Assembly: GCA_017959485.1 (NCBI GenBank)
Contig: JAGDAM010000127.1
Location: 1-15,528 of the forward strand
Direction of reading: 5' to 3'
Length of the DNA stretch: 15,528 nucleotides
DNA from: Clostridia bacterium
GTDB lineage: Bacteria > Bacillota_A > Clostridia > Oscillospirales > CAG-272
Of the stretch, positions 5,994 to 15,205 are shown piece by piece (position 1 is the stretch's first letter; each line of letters starts with the position of its first letter). Under the pieces are notes generated by a model. That model was not told the DNA's origin. It did not search any database and saw only the letters and a list, made by a program, of their open reading frames with translations. A program made the position numbers and the translations under genes.

Positions 5994-8171
5994 ATGAAAA
6001 AGAGACTCATCCCGGTGCTCGCGGTGATATTTATCACCGTGATGCTCCTCTCACTCCCCGCCGGAGCCGCGAAGTCATATCAGACTTATACTTATTCTAT
6101 AGAAGGAAGAGCGCTTTACTCTCCCGACGCCTACACGGCGATCCGTGCGATCGATTCATCCTATATGGGTATCCTCGACAAGAACTACGCGGGTACTCAG
6201 AAGGGACTTGACGACCCGCGCGACCTCTTCGTCGACGAAAACGACAACGTCTACATCGCCGACGCGGGTAACAACCGGATCCTCGTTCTCGACAGATATT
6301 TCAACGTTAAGTTCGAGATATCCAAGTTCAACAACGACGAGGGCGTTCCCGATTCGCTCAACACCCCGTCGGGCGTGTTCGTAACCTCGAACGCGAACGG
6401 AAACGGAAAGATCTACGTTGCCGACACCAACCAGAACCGTGTCGTGACCTTTGAGCTTGACGGAACCTTCATCAAGGTCGTTCCTCAGCCCGAATCGAAG
6501 CTGTTCGACACCGGTTACGTCTACAAGCCGGTCGCTCTCGTCGTCGACGAGTTCGACAGACTCTACGTCGTCTCCTCCACCACCTATCAGGGTATCATCG
6601 TTATGGACGACGACGGAACCTTCATCAACTTCATCGGAGCCCAGAAGGTCGTCATCTCCGCCTGGGACAAAATCTGGAGACGTTTCCAGACAAAGGACCA
6701 GAAAGCGCTCTCACAGGGCTACATATCGACCGAGTTCAACAACATCGATATGACTCCCGACGGATTCATGTACGTAACCACCTCGTCGATTTCCGCCGGC
6801 AAGGTTCAGTCGGCGATCAGGTCCAAGACCAAGGACGGAGACTATCTCCCGGTAAAACTGCTCAACAAGCGCGGCGACGAGGTCATGAGGCGAAACGGCT
6901 TCTGGCCGCCCGCCGGTGAGATCGAGTACAGCGGGTCGAGAGGCGACGGTTCGATTTCCGGCGTGTCGACGATAGTCGACGTCGCGGTAGGACCGCAGAA
7001 GACCTGGTCGATCATCGACCAGAGACGTTCGAAGGTCTTCACCTACGACGAGAACGGCAACCTGCTCTTCGCCTTCGGCGACAGCGGTTCCCAGCTCGGA
7101 AACCTCGTCACCATCCGTTCGATCGACTATATGACCGACGGCAAGATGCTGATCCTCGACTCGACCAACAAGAACATTACCGTTTACGAGCGCACCGAGT
7201 ACGGAGACATACTCATCAGAGCTCTCGAAAACCAGAACCTGCGCCAGTTTGACAAGGTCGTCAGGGACTGGACCGATATACTGAAGAGAAACTCCAACTT
7301 CGACGTTGCGTACGTCGGAATCGGCGACGCTCTCAACCGCGAGGGCAAATACAAAGAGGCGCTCGAATACTACGAGGCCGCCTACGCGAAGAGCGGCTGG
7401 TCCGACTCTTTCAAGGAGATCAGAAAAGAATGGATCTCCAAGTACGTTCTCCTGCTCCCGGTCATCGCGGCCGCGATCATCGCCGCCGTCGGGATCTTCT
7501 TCAAGTTTGCCGGCAAGGTGAACAAGCGAGCCGAGACCTCGGGCAAGAAGCGCACCTTCGGTGAGGAACTGCTCTTCGGATTCCACCTCATCTTCCATCC
7601 GTTCGACGGATTCTGGGATCTTAAGCACGAAAAGCGCGGATCGCTCCGCGGCGCGCTCGTCTACCTGCTCGTGACCGTTATCGCGATGTTCTATCAGGAG
7701 ATCGGTTCCGGATACCTCGTCAATCCCGAAGGAAGATACCAGTCGGTAACGAGCGTGGCGCTCGGCATCATCGTTCCGGTCCTGCTCTGGACGGTAGGAA
7801 ACTGGTGCCTGACGACACTGTTCGACGGAGAAGGCAGCGTCAAGGACGTCTTTATCGCCTGCTGCTACTCGCTGCTTCCGGTCCCGATGCTCATCATTCC
7901 GACCACCATCTACTCCAACTTCGCGGTCAGCGCCGAGCTCGACATCGTTGATTTTATCAATACGATCGGACTTATCTGGTGCTTCCTGCTCGTCTTCGTG
8001 GGAATGATGGTGACTCACGACTACACACTCGGCAAAAACTTCATCACCTCGATCGGAACGGTCGTCGCTATGGGCTTCATAATGTTCGTTGCGATACTCT
8101 TCACGACGCTTATCGGAAAGATGGTTAGTCTGATCACAAACCTTGCCATCGAAATAAACTACCACATGTAA
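5994..8171 (+). CDS. NHL-repeat / TPR / YIP1 membrane protein
   Basis: This 725-residue protein has a clear multi-part architecture. A signal peptide (MKKRLIPVLAVIFITVMLLS) is followed by an extracytoplasmic beta-propeller of NHL-type repeats: about 72-110 (DPRDLFVDENDNVYIADAGN), about 122-160 (KIYVADTNQNRVVTFELDG), about 177-215, and weaker blades near 322-365 and 369-400. A TPR-like helical hairpin follows at about 423-470 (IGDALNREGKYKEALEYYEA). A transmembrane segment lies at about 484-506, then a Lys/Arg-rich segment, then a YIP1-type domain of about five helices (about 522-719), opening with HLIFHPFDGFWDLKHEKRGS. The charge pattern suggests the propeller is outside and the segment before YIP1 is inside. 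AAGGGGAG at 5981-5988 lies 5 nt from the ATG, and the gap to the upstream gene is 13 bp. I recall such proteins next to DUF5696 and sugar transporter genes in Firmicutes. The molecular role is unknown; scaffolding or sensing is a guess. Confidence 0.85.
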   Translation: MKKRLIPVLAVIFITVMLLSLPAGAAKSYQTYTYSIEGRALYSPDAYTAIRAIDSSYMGILDKNYAGTQKGLDDPRDLFVDENDNVYIADAGNNRILVLDRYFNVKFEISKFNNDEGVPDSLNTPSGVFVTSNANGNGKIYVADTNQNRVVTFELDGTFIKVVPQPESKLFDTGYVYKPVALVVDEFDRLYVVSSTTYQGIIVMDDDGTFINFIGAQKVVISAWDKIWRRFQTKDQKALSQGYISTEFNNIDMTPDGFMYVTTSSISAGKVQSAIRSKTKDGDYLPVKLLNKRGDEVMRRNGFWPPAGEIEYSGSRGDGSISGVSTIVDVAVGPQKTWSIIDQRRSKVFTYDENGNLLFAFGDSGSQLGNLVTIRSIDYMTDGKMLILDSTNKNITVYERTEYGDILIRALENQNLRQFDKVVRDWTDILKRNSNFDVAYVGIGDALNREGKYKEALEYYEAAYAKSGWSDSFKEIRKEWISKYVLLLPVIAAAIIAAVGIFFKFAGKVNKRAETSGKKRTFGEELLFGFHLIFHPFDGFWDLKHEKRGSLRGALVYLLVTVIAMFYQEIGSGYLVNPEGRYQSVTSVALGIIVPVLLWTVGNWCLTTLFDGEGSVKDVFIACCYSLLPVPMLIIPTTIYSNFAVSAELDIVDFINTIGLIWCFLLVFVGMMVTHDYTLGKNFITSIGTVVAMGFIMFVAILFTTLIGKMVSLITNLAIEINYHM

Positions 8172-8189
8172 CGGGGAAGGAGAGAATTC

Positions 8190-11100
8190 ATGAAAAGAAT
8201 AATCGCATTCGTGATGTCGCTGATCATGGTCCTCGGCACCGTCGCCGTTACGGCTTCGGCATATGCGGTTGACCTGATCTACGAGATCAACCCCGACACC
8301 AAGAAACCGACCGACACCATCGACTACAGCTCAACGGTAAAGCAGTACCTGACGCTCGAATTCGCCACGGCAGAGGACAAGCTCGAGACCATGACGATGA
8401 GATACGAAAAGGACGGCTACCAGCTCTGGGTCGACGAGCTGACCGGCGAAGTCGCCACGCTTAATCTGGCGACGGGACAAATCCTCTTCACAAACCCGTA
8501 CGACGTCGGAGCGAATTTCGCTAAAGGCGGCCCGTCCGAGTCCACCAAGAAGAAGCTGATGTCCCAGATAATGATCAGGTACACCGACAACGATACCGAT
8601 AAGGATATGTACAGCTTTGAGGAAGCCGCGATGCGCGGACAGATCAAAGTCAAGAATATCAAGAGCGGTATCAGAATCGAGTACTCGATCGGACGCGAAG
8701 AGACGAGAATGCTCGTTCCGCGCGTTATCACACAGGAGAGATTCGAGAGCCAGATTCTCGACGTCTACGCCGCCGAAGTCAACGAAATTTCGCGCGAAAA
8801 CGGGATGCCCGAGCTCGAATGGCGCGACTATCTCTGGCCGATCGCCAAACGCTCCCAGCTTATGAAGGAATCGGGCAACGGCCTGTGGTTCGGCTTCAAC
8901 AAGCTGCTTGCCTACTATCAGTACAAATCGAGAGACGACTGCGCCACGCTTCGCGAACGTCTTTCGCTCGAGGCGGCCTACCCGATCACCAAAAAGTTCA
9001 ACGTCTACGTCTTCACGACCGACGCCACGGCTACCGAGATGATCACGGTCGAGAACTACATCAAGACCTACTGCCCCTCCTACACCTACGAACAGCTCGA
9101 ATACGACCACAACCTGACCGAATACGAGGGCTCCGACAAGGCGCCCGCGCTCTTCAAGCTCTCGCTCGAGTATACTCTCGACAAGTGGGGCATGAGCGTT
9201 CGTCTTCCGGTCAACGGACTGCGTTTCAACGAGTCGCTCTACAAGCTGACCTACATCAGCGTTCTTCCGTATATGGGCGCCGGCGCGAACCATCTGCTCG
9301 GCGACTCAAAGGAAACCTTCACCGGTTACAACTTCTTCCCGGACGGATCGGGTACGCTCTTCCGTCATGAAGACCTCAACACCGGAAACACCACGACGAT
9401 CAACGCCAAGGTGTACGGTTTCGACTACGCCTACAACAACCTGACCGGCACTCACGCCGAAACGGTCAGATACCCCGTGTTCGGAATCGTTTCTAACTAT
9501 CACGACATCCGCAAGACCACCGAAAAGGTTCTCGTTACCGAGGAGATGAAAGACCCGTCCACCGGCGAAGTCATCGTCCCCGCCGAGTACGAGGAGGTCG
9601 AAAAGAACTACACCTACTACGAGGACCGCGGGTTCGCCGCAATCCTCGAGGAAGGCGACGCGCTTGCCGAGCTCTCGACCTATCACGCCGGAGCGCTCAG
9701 CAAGTACAATTCGATCTCGATGCTCTTCTATCCGAGACCGAAAGACTCCTACAACCTCGCCAACGCCATCTCGGTCGGAGCAAACGCCTCCTGGACGGTC
9801 GTTTCCTCGCGTAAGTACACCGGAAACTACAAGATCAGGTACATAATGCTCACCGACTCGCGCATAGCCGCCGAGAGGGGCATTACCGATTATTACGAAG
9901 TATCCTGGCTCGGTATGGCTCAGGCGTACAGAGACTATCTGTACGAGAAGGGAACGCTGAAATCCCTCCCGGACGAGCAGGTTTCCTCCGATATCCCCGC
10001 CTACATCGAGACCTTCGGAACTCTTGAGACGACTGAAAAGATCCTTTCGATCCCGGTCGACGTAATGACTCCCCTGACCTCCTTCGAGAACATCAAAACG
10101 ATGTACGACGAACTGTCGGCGGAAGGAGTCAGAAACATCAAATTCAAGCTCACCGGCTACGCGAACGGCGGTATGTTCGCGTCGATCCCCTACCGTCTCA
10201 AATGGGAAAAGGCGGTCGGAGGAGCCGACGGATTTACCGATCTTCTCGCCTATGCCGACGAAAAGGGCTTCCAGGTGTTCCCCGACTTTGATTTCGCATA
10301 CGTAAGAGGCAGCACCGATTCACTCTTCGACGGACTGAACCTCAAGCAGCACATAGTCAAGTCGATCAACAACACCTATATGTCCAAGCGCTACTACAGC
10401 GCCACGAGACAGACGATGATGGGACGGTTCGAGCTTGCGGTATCGGCCGCCTATTACAGCCACTTCTACGAGAAACTCACCGAAAACTATCTGAAGTTCT
10501 TCGACAGCGGAAAGAGAACGACCATCTCGGTCGCCTCTCTCGGAAGCGCGCTCAACTCCGACTTTGACGAAGACGAGCCCTACAACCGCGAAGACACCAA
10601 GAAGAACACGACGAAAGCTTTCGCCTATCTCGCGGAAAACTATTCCGACGTTATGACCGACAGCGCCAACGCCTACACCTGGCAGTACGTCGATTATATC
10701 ATCAATCTTCCGCTTGACTCGAGCCGCTACACCAAGTCGGGCGCTTCGGTGCCCTTCCTCGGAGTCGTTCTGCACGGCAGCAAACAGTTTGCCGGCACCT
10801 CGCTCAACATGGAAGGAAACATCGGATACAGTCTGCTTAAGGCGATCGAGAACGGAGCCGGAGTTTACTTCACTCTCTGCTATCAGAACTACGCAAAGCT
10901 GAAAGAGAGCCAGGTTCTCAGTTCCTACTACTCGGTCAGGTACGACATCCTGAAAGAGGACGTCATCAGGTACTACAACCTCGTTAACGACCTGACCCGC
11001 GACCTGCAGCAGACGCTGATCTCCTCGCACCGCTTCCTCATCGGCGAACGTGTTCCCGATCCCGACGAGGTTATAGCCGACGCGGAGGCGGTCGCCGCCG

Positions 11101-14100
11101 CGATAGCGGCCGAACTTCAGGCGGCGGAAGAGGCGGAAGCCGCCGCGAAACGCCTGAGCCTGCTCAACGGGCGCGTCTACGCCCGGTCCAACGCGGAAAA
11201 CGCGCTTGAACAGGTTAAGTTCTATTACGAACAGGCGGTTGCCAACGACACCGGCGCCTATACGATTGACTCCAACGGAAAGGTCACGCTGACCGTCGGC
11301 ATGAAGACGCTCGTCAATGAAGTCGTCGATCTGACCGAAAAGAAAAACGACGCCCAGGCGGAATCCGACGCGAAGTATCTCGAGAAGGTCGCCCGCGATA
11401 CCGTCCTCGAGGCGTGGAAGTCGGTTTACAATCCGTACAGCTCGTTCGTCAGCGGCGGCAGACTCGGAGTCTACAGCGATATGCTCACCGCCTCCTCGAG
11501 AAACGCGACGACACTCGCCGGCAACACGGCGACCGCCGCCAGCCGTCTTGAGACCTACGAAAAGTCGCTCGCCGACGCTCTGAAAGAGGGCTTCGCGAAG
11601 ATTCCCGCGCTGCTCGCGGCATACAAGGAAAATCCGACCGAAGAAAATCTTTCCGCGCTGACGACCTATTCAGGCACACTCGACAACGCCGAAAAATACG
11701 CCTATCTGCTTGAGCAGTACGGCAAGGCGAAAGACAAGGTCGACGGATTCGCTACCGCTTTCCTGTCAAATCCCGAATATCTCGAACTTGAGGCCGCCCT
11801 TACCGCCGCGAACGACGCCTATAACGCCGCCGTCGCCGAGGAAGCCGAACTCGTCGCCTCCTTCGCGGGCAACGAGGATTACGCCGCCGCCGGGGCAGCG
11901 GTAACAGCCGCCGAAAACGCGCTCAAAAACAGAAAGAACTCGCTCTCCAACACGGTCAAGACGGCGACCGACCTGCTTGACACTCTCGATCCCACGTACG
12001 GCGAATACGCGATGCTCCAGAAGCTCATCGCGGATTCCGAAGCCGAGCTTGCCGAGCTGAACGACGAGTCGAACACAACCAACGAGTACCGCGCCGCCGT
12101 TATCAAGGCAAACGCCGATCTCGCCGCATTTACTCCCAAGACCGCGGAAGCAAAGGCGAAGAAGGACGCCGCCACAGCGGCTCTCACCGCCTATTCCGAT
12201 AACTACCGCGAGACCTACAAGTCCGGCGCCGAGTTCGCCGCGGCGGAAAATGACGCCGAGAACGCCGCCGCAGCGGTAGAGGCGATGGAAGAGACGATGA
12301 GACCGTTCGCTCCGGCACAGAAAGCCGTCGACGTATTCATCGCCGCCGCCGAAGCCAGACTCGACGCTTCGAGAAGACGTCTCGAAGCCGAATACACCTA
12401 CCTCGATCTTCCCGAATACAACGCTCTCAAGGACGCCTCCGACGCCGCGACCGGTGAATTCAACCGTGTGAAGGCCGCGCTGCTCGCCGATATGGAGAAC
12501 AACGCGAAATACAAGGAGCTGCTCGAGGCATACGAGAAAGCCAAAGCCGAACTCGAAAAGTACACTCTCGCTTACGAAGAGAAAGAGGATTACATCGCTC
12601 TCCGCGAGACCTACGAGGAACTGCTCGCCGAGTTCGAGGCGATGACGACGGTTCCCGAATCCGCCGAATACACCGCGCTGAAGGAAGCCGTCGCGCGCGC
12701 GGCAGCGGACTATGAGCAGGCGGTGGCGTCGGTTTCCGATATCATCAACGGAAAGACCGAAGTCGAACTCTCAGACGCACAGCTTAAACTGCTCACCGAC
12801 ACGGTGACCGCCAAGGGCAATGCCGAGGCAGCGCTCGCCGTCTTCGAGGAGAAGTACGCAAACGAGGTCAAGAGCGAGAGAAGCTACACCGAACTCCAGG
12901 CCAAGCTCAGCGCCGCGAGACGCGCCATGGAAAGCTACGTTACCGCATTCCAGAAGGATCTCGACCAGCAGGCCAAGGATTCCGCTTCCGAAGAGAAGCC
13001 GCTTGAAACCGTCGGCGGAAGATACAAGGCCGCGCTTGCCGAATACACTAAGGCAAACAACTACCTGCAGTACTTCACCGGCGAGACAAAGGTTCCCTCG
13101 GGTGTGTCCGACGCCGAAGTTTACAGCACGCTGATTACGAAAGACGCCACCTACCTCGCAGCCGAAAAGGCAAAGGATGAGGCGGCCGCCAAGCTTCGCG
13201 AGTTCACCAACACCTACACCGGACAGGTCAAGGCGGTCCAGCAGCAGTATATCGACGCGATCACCGATCCCGATATCAAAGCGCAGAACGCCAAGTACGT
13301 GCAGGCGAACGACGACTACACCGCCGCCAACGCCGAAATGACCGCCGCCGCCACGGCAGTCCGCGAGATCTCCCCGACCCTCTACAGCAACCTCAACGGT
13401 TATTACACCGTTCTCAACACCGTCCTGACCAACGAGTTCAACGACATGATCGGCAAGAAGAACCTGGCCAACAGCGGAATCAGAGACGAGTATCTCACCG
13501 TCGAGAAGTCGTTCGGCAAGATAGAGGATCTTAACGACACCTATTCCGCCGAAGCGGCCGCCGCCGAAGCCGAGTACGTTACCGCCGCTTCCGCCCTCGG
13601 TTCTCTTACCAAGAGCCAGAGCGACGCCATCAAGTCGGTCAAGACTCAGATTTCGAGAGTTTCGTCCAACATCGTCCCGCGTCTCAACTACTACGTAAAG
13701 AACGCGAGAACGGCTCTTGCCGATTCCAATTACGCGGTTGAGGTACTCGGATCGAATCCCGAGTATTCCGACGCGCTCAAAGCCGATCTTGCCGCTTCCC
13801 ACACCGACGTCGTCGCGATAGAAGCCGAGATTCACGAGATCTGCCGGAAGGCGCTTGTCGCCGCCCGCGACGCCCTCGAAGAGGCCAATACCATCCTTCC
13901 CACCGACACGACGGTAGCCGACCCCTATGACGACAGCGTTCCTGCCGAAGAAGAGACCGGTGACGGCGAAGAAGAGGAGGACGAGGGCTACGTCAAGACC
14001 AAGTACACCGATGACACCGGCAATATCGTCGAGATCGGTTACGCAAACGGCGTAAAGTTCATACTCAACTACAACTACTTTGACGTAACGGTCGCTGACG

Positions 14101-14189
14101 GAGAAGTCGTCTACACGGTTCCCGCGTACGGAGGAATCAGATTCAACACCGACGGAACCATGAAGACCTTTACCGCTAAACTAACCTGA
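8190..14189 (+). CDS. Giant secreted DUF5696-like protein with coiled-coil insertion
   Basis: This 1999-residue protein begins with a signal peptide (MKRIIAFVMSLIMVLGTVAV; cleavage near A24 or A26) and has no C-terminal anchor. Residues about 50-950 match what I know of DUF5696 proteins: an N-terminal beta region, a FPDGSG motif (383-388), a PVFGI segment followed by FAAILEEGDALAEL, an LGMAQAYRDYL motif (from 574), and a barrel-like region from about 601 with IETFG, FKLTGYANGG (652-661) and VFPDFDF (696-702). This resembles a glycosidase TIM barrel, but no reaction is established. Residues about 957-1932 are an Ala/Glu-rich helical segment, and the last 67 residues are a beta domain (IVEIGYANGVKFILNYN) like the normal family C-terminus. 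GGAAGGAG at 8175-8182 lies 7 nt before the ATG. The gene is 18 bp from the NHL/YIP1 gene, its usual partner in my recollection. The reading frame is intact. Confidence 0.8.
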   Translation: MKRIIAFVMSLIMVLGTVAVTASAYAVDLIYEINPDTKKPTDTIDYSSTVKQYLTLEFATAEDKLETMTMRYEKDGYQLWVDELTGEVATLNLATGQILFTNPYDVGANFAKGGPSESTKKKLMSQIMIRYTDNDTDKDMYSFEEAAMRGQIKVKNIKSGIRIEYSIGREETRMLVPRVITQERFESQILDVYAAEVNEISRENGMPELEWRDYLWPIAKRSQLMKESGNGLWFGFNKLLAYYQYKSRDDCATLRERLSLEAAYPITKKFNVYVFTTDATATEMITVENYIKTYCPSYTYEQLEYDHNLTEYEGSDKAPALFKLSLEYTLDKWGMSVRLPVNGLRFNESLYKLTYISVLPYMGAGANHLLGDSKETFTGYNFFPDGSGTLFRHEDLNTGNTTTINAKVYGFDYAYNNLTGTHAETVRYPVFGIVSNYHDIRKTTEKVLVTEEMKDPSTGEVIVPAEYEEVEKNYTYYEDRGFAAILEEGDALAELSTYHAGALSKYNSISMLFYPRPKDSYNLANAISVGANASWTVVSSRKYTGNYKIRYIMLTDSRIAAERGITDYYEVSWLGMAQAYRDYLYEKGTLKSLPDEQVSSDIPAYIETFGTLETTEKILSIPVDVMTPLTSFENIKTMYDELSAEGVRNIKFKLTGYANGGMFASIPYRLKWEKAVGGADGFTDLLAYADEKGFQVFPDFDFAYVRGSTDSLFDGLNLKQHIVKSINNTYMSKRYYSATRQTMMGRFELAVSAAYYSHFYEKLTENYLKFFDSGKRTTISVASLGSALNSDFDEDEPYNREDTKKNTTKAFAYLAENYSDVMTDSANAYTWQYVDYIINLPLDSSRYTKSGASVPFLGVVLHGSKQFAGTSLNMEGNIGYSLLKAIENGAGVYFTLCYQNYAKLKESQVLSSYYSVRYDILKEDVIRYYNLVNDLTRDLQQTLISSHRFLIGERVPDPDEVIADAEAVAAAIAAELQAAEEAEAAAKRLSLLNGRVYARSNAENALEQVKFYYEQAVANDTGAYTIDSNGKVTLTVGMKTLVNEVVDLTEKKNDAQAESDAKYLEKVARDTVLEAWKSVYNPYSSFVSGGRLGVYSDMLTASSRNATTLAGNTATAASRLETYEKSLADALKEGFAKIPALLAAYKENPTEENLSALTTYSGTLDNAEKYAYLLEQYGKAKDKVDGFATAFLSNPEYLELEAALTAANDAYNAAVAEEAELVASFAGNEDYAAAGAAVTAAENALKNRKNSLSNTVKTATDLLDTLDPTYGEYAMLQKLIADSEAELAELNDESNTTNEYRAAVIKANADLAAFTPKTAEAKAKKDAATAALTAYSDNYRETYKSGAEFAAAENDAENAAAAVEAMEETMRPFAPAQKAVDVFIAAAEARLDASRRRLEAEYTYLDLPEYNALKDASDAATGEFNRVKAALLADMENNAKYKELLEAYEKAKAELEKYTLAYEEKEDYIALRETYEELLAEFEAMTTVPESAEYTALKEAVARAAADYEQAVASVSDIINGKTEVELSDAQLKLLTDTVTAKGNAEAALAVFEEKYANEVKSERSYTELQAKLSAARRAMESYVTAFQKDLDQQAKDSASEEKPLETVGGRYKAALAEYTKANNYLQYFTGETKVPSGVSDAEVYSTLITKDATYLAAEKAKDEAAAKLREFTNTYTGQVKAVQQQYIDAITDPDIKAQNAKYVQANDDYTAANAEMTAAATAVREISPTLYSNLNGYYTVLNTVLTNEFNDMIGKKNLANSGIRDEYLTVEKSFGKIEDLNDTYSAEAAAAEAEYVTAASALGSLTKSQSDAIKSVKTQISRVSSNIVPRLNYYVKNARTALADSNYAVEVLGSNPEYSDALKADLAASHTDVVAIEAEIHEICRKALVAARDALEEANTILPTDTTVADPYDDSVPAEEETGDGEEEEDEGYVKTKYTDDTGNIVEIGYANGVKFILNYNYFDVTVADGEVVYTVPAYGGIRFNTDGTMKTFTAKLT
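11058..13985 (+). repeat. Region encoding Ala-rich coiled-coil-like insertion with degenerate helical repeats
   Basis: Codons 957-1932 of the DUF5696-like protein encode a low-complexity, Ala/Glu/Lys-rich segment with almost no Cys or Trp. A loose motif recurs: an acidic or small residue, Y, x-x-L/A, x-x-A, x-x-x-A. Its Tyr (or Phe) falls near residues 1197, 1231, 1273, 1300, 1349, 1410, 1441, 1468, 1494, 1566, 1655 and 1703 (for example PEYNALKDASDAA, AKYKELLEAYEKA, EDYIALRETYEEL, AEYTALKEAVARA). An acidic linker (EEETGDGEEEEDE) closes the segment. It probably forms long helices or a stalk. The repeats are seen at protein level and are not exact DNA repeats. Confidence 0.6.
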
Positions 14190-14203
14190 TAAGGAGGACG
14201 GAA

Positions 14204-15187
14204 ATGACCAAGGATATACAGCTGAATAAGACGGTCAGCACACCCAAGAATCCCCGTACAGGTAAGAAAAGAAAGATCGCCTCTCTGGACAAGCGCAAGG
14301 CAAGAGCCGGATGGTTCTTCGTAATGCCCTTTATAGTCGGATTCGTCGCGATCTACCTTCCGATGATCATCGACTCAATCAAGTACTCCTTCTGCCGGAT
14401 CAAGGTCGTGTCGGGTTCCGGATTCGAGACGACCTTCGTCGGCTGGCAGAACTACAACGAGGCGCTCTTCGTCAACCCCGACTTCGTCAAGACGCTTGTC
14501 TCGGGCCTGCAGACGCTCGCCTTCGACATCCCCGCGATCATACTCTTCTCGCTCTTTATGGCGGTCCTTCTTAACCAGAAGATGGTCGGCAGAGCGGTGT
14601 TCAGAGCTATCTTCTTCGTCCCCGTTATACTCTCCACGGGTATTATGGAGTCTATCGAAGCCCAGAACATCATCGGAGACCTGATCGACGAAGGTATTGA
14701 AACCGGTTCGGGAGAGTCGACGGCAGCCGACATAGTATCGGCAATCGATATAGAAGTGCTCTTCCAGAATATGAAGGTCGGAACCGAAATCGTCGATTTC
14801 GTCGTCAGAGCGATTAACAATATCTACGGTATCGTCAACCGCTCGGGCGTTCAGATGCTCATCTTCCTCGCCGGACTTCAGTCGATATCCCCCGCGATAT
14901 ACGAGTCCTGCCAGATAGACGGAGCGACCGGATGGGAGACCTTCTGGAAGATCACCTTCCCGATGATAAGCCCGATGATACTCGTCAACGCGGTTTACAC
15001 GATTATCGACTCGTTCACCACAGACTCGAACACGGTTATGAAATTCATAGCCACCGAGTACGCCAAAACAAACGGTCAGGAGATAAGCTCGGCTATGTCC
15101 TGGATGTACTTCCTGATCGTCATCGGAATAGTTGGCATCATCGCCGCGATCTTCTCGGCGTACGTCTTCTATCAGCGCAGAGACTGA
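14204..15187 (+). CDS. Sugar ABC transporter permease, MalF/UgpA type (pair 2)
   Basis: This 327-residue membrane protein is a second MalF-type subunit. A basic, probably cytoplasmic N-terminus (about 38 residues, KNPRTGKKRKIASLDKRKAR) precedes the first helix (GWFFVMPFIVGFVAIYLPMI). The EAA loop starts at E234 (ESCQIDGATGWETFWKITFP, then MISP). The segment between the third and fourth membrane regions (about 148-205) is long and acidic, with GDLIDEGIETGSGESTAADI, compared with roughly 35 residues in the pair-1 permease. A strong AAGGAGG (14191-14197) lies 6 nt before the ATG, and the gap to the upstream gene is 14 bp. It is not a duplicate of the first permease, since the EAA loops differ strongly. 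It presumably pairs with the next gene. Confidence 0.92.
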   Translation: MTKDIQLNKTVSTPKNPRTGKKRKIASLDKRKARAGWFFVMPFIVGFVAIYLPMIIDSIKYSFCRIKVVSGSGFETTFVGWQNYNEALFVNPDFVKTLVSGLQTLAFDIPAIILFSLFMAVLLNQKMVGRAVFRAIFFVPVILSTGIMESIEAQNIIGDLIDEGIETGSGESTAADIVSAIDIEVLFQNMKVGTEIVDFVVRAINNIYGIVNRSGVQMLIFLAGLQSISPAIYESCQIDGATGWETFWKITFPMISPMILVNAVYTIIDSFTTDSNTVMKFIATEYAKTNGQEISSAMSWMYFLIVIGIVGIIAAIFSAYVFYQRRD

Positions 15188-15205
15188 GAAGGGAGGGAAT
15201 GAATA

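Noticed and set aside
6711..8165. 484-codon minus-strand open frame opposite the NHL/YIP1 gene
   Set aside because: This is a shadow of the codon-biased + strand gene, which has clear domains and a ribosome binding site. The antisense peptide has no recognisable fold.
12771..13835. 354-codon minus-strand open frame opposite the coiled-coil insertion
   Set aside because: The Gly/Val-rich composition is the reverse image of Ala/Glu-rich codons. The + strand frame is continuous with conserved sequence on both sides.
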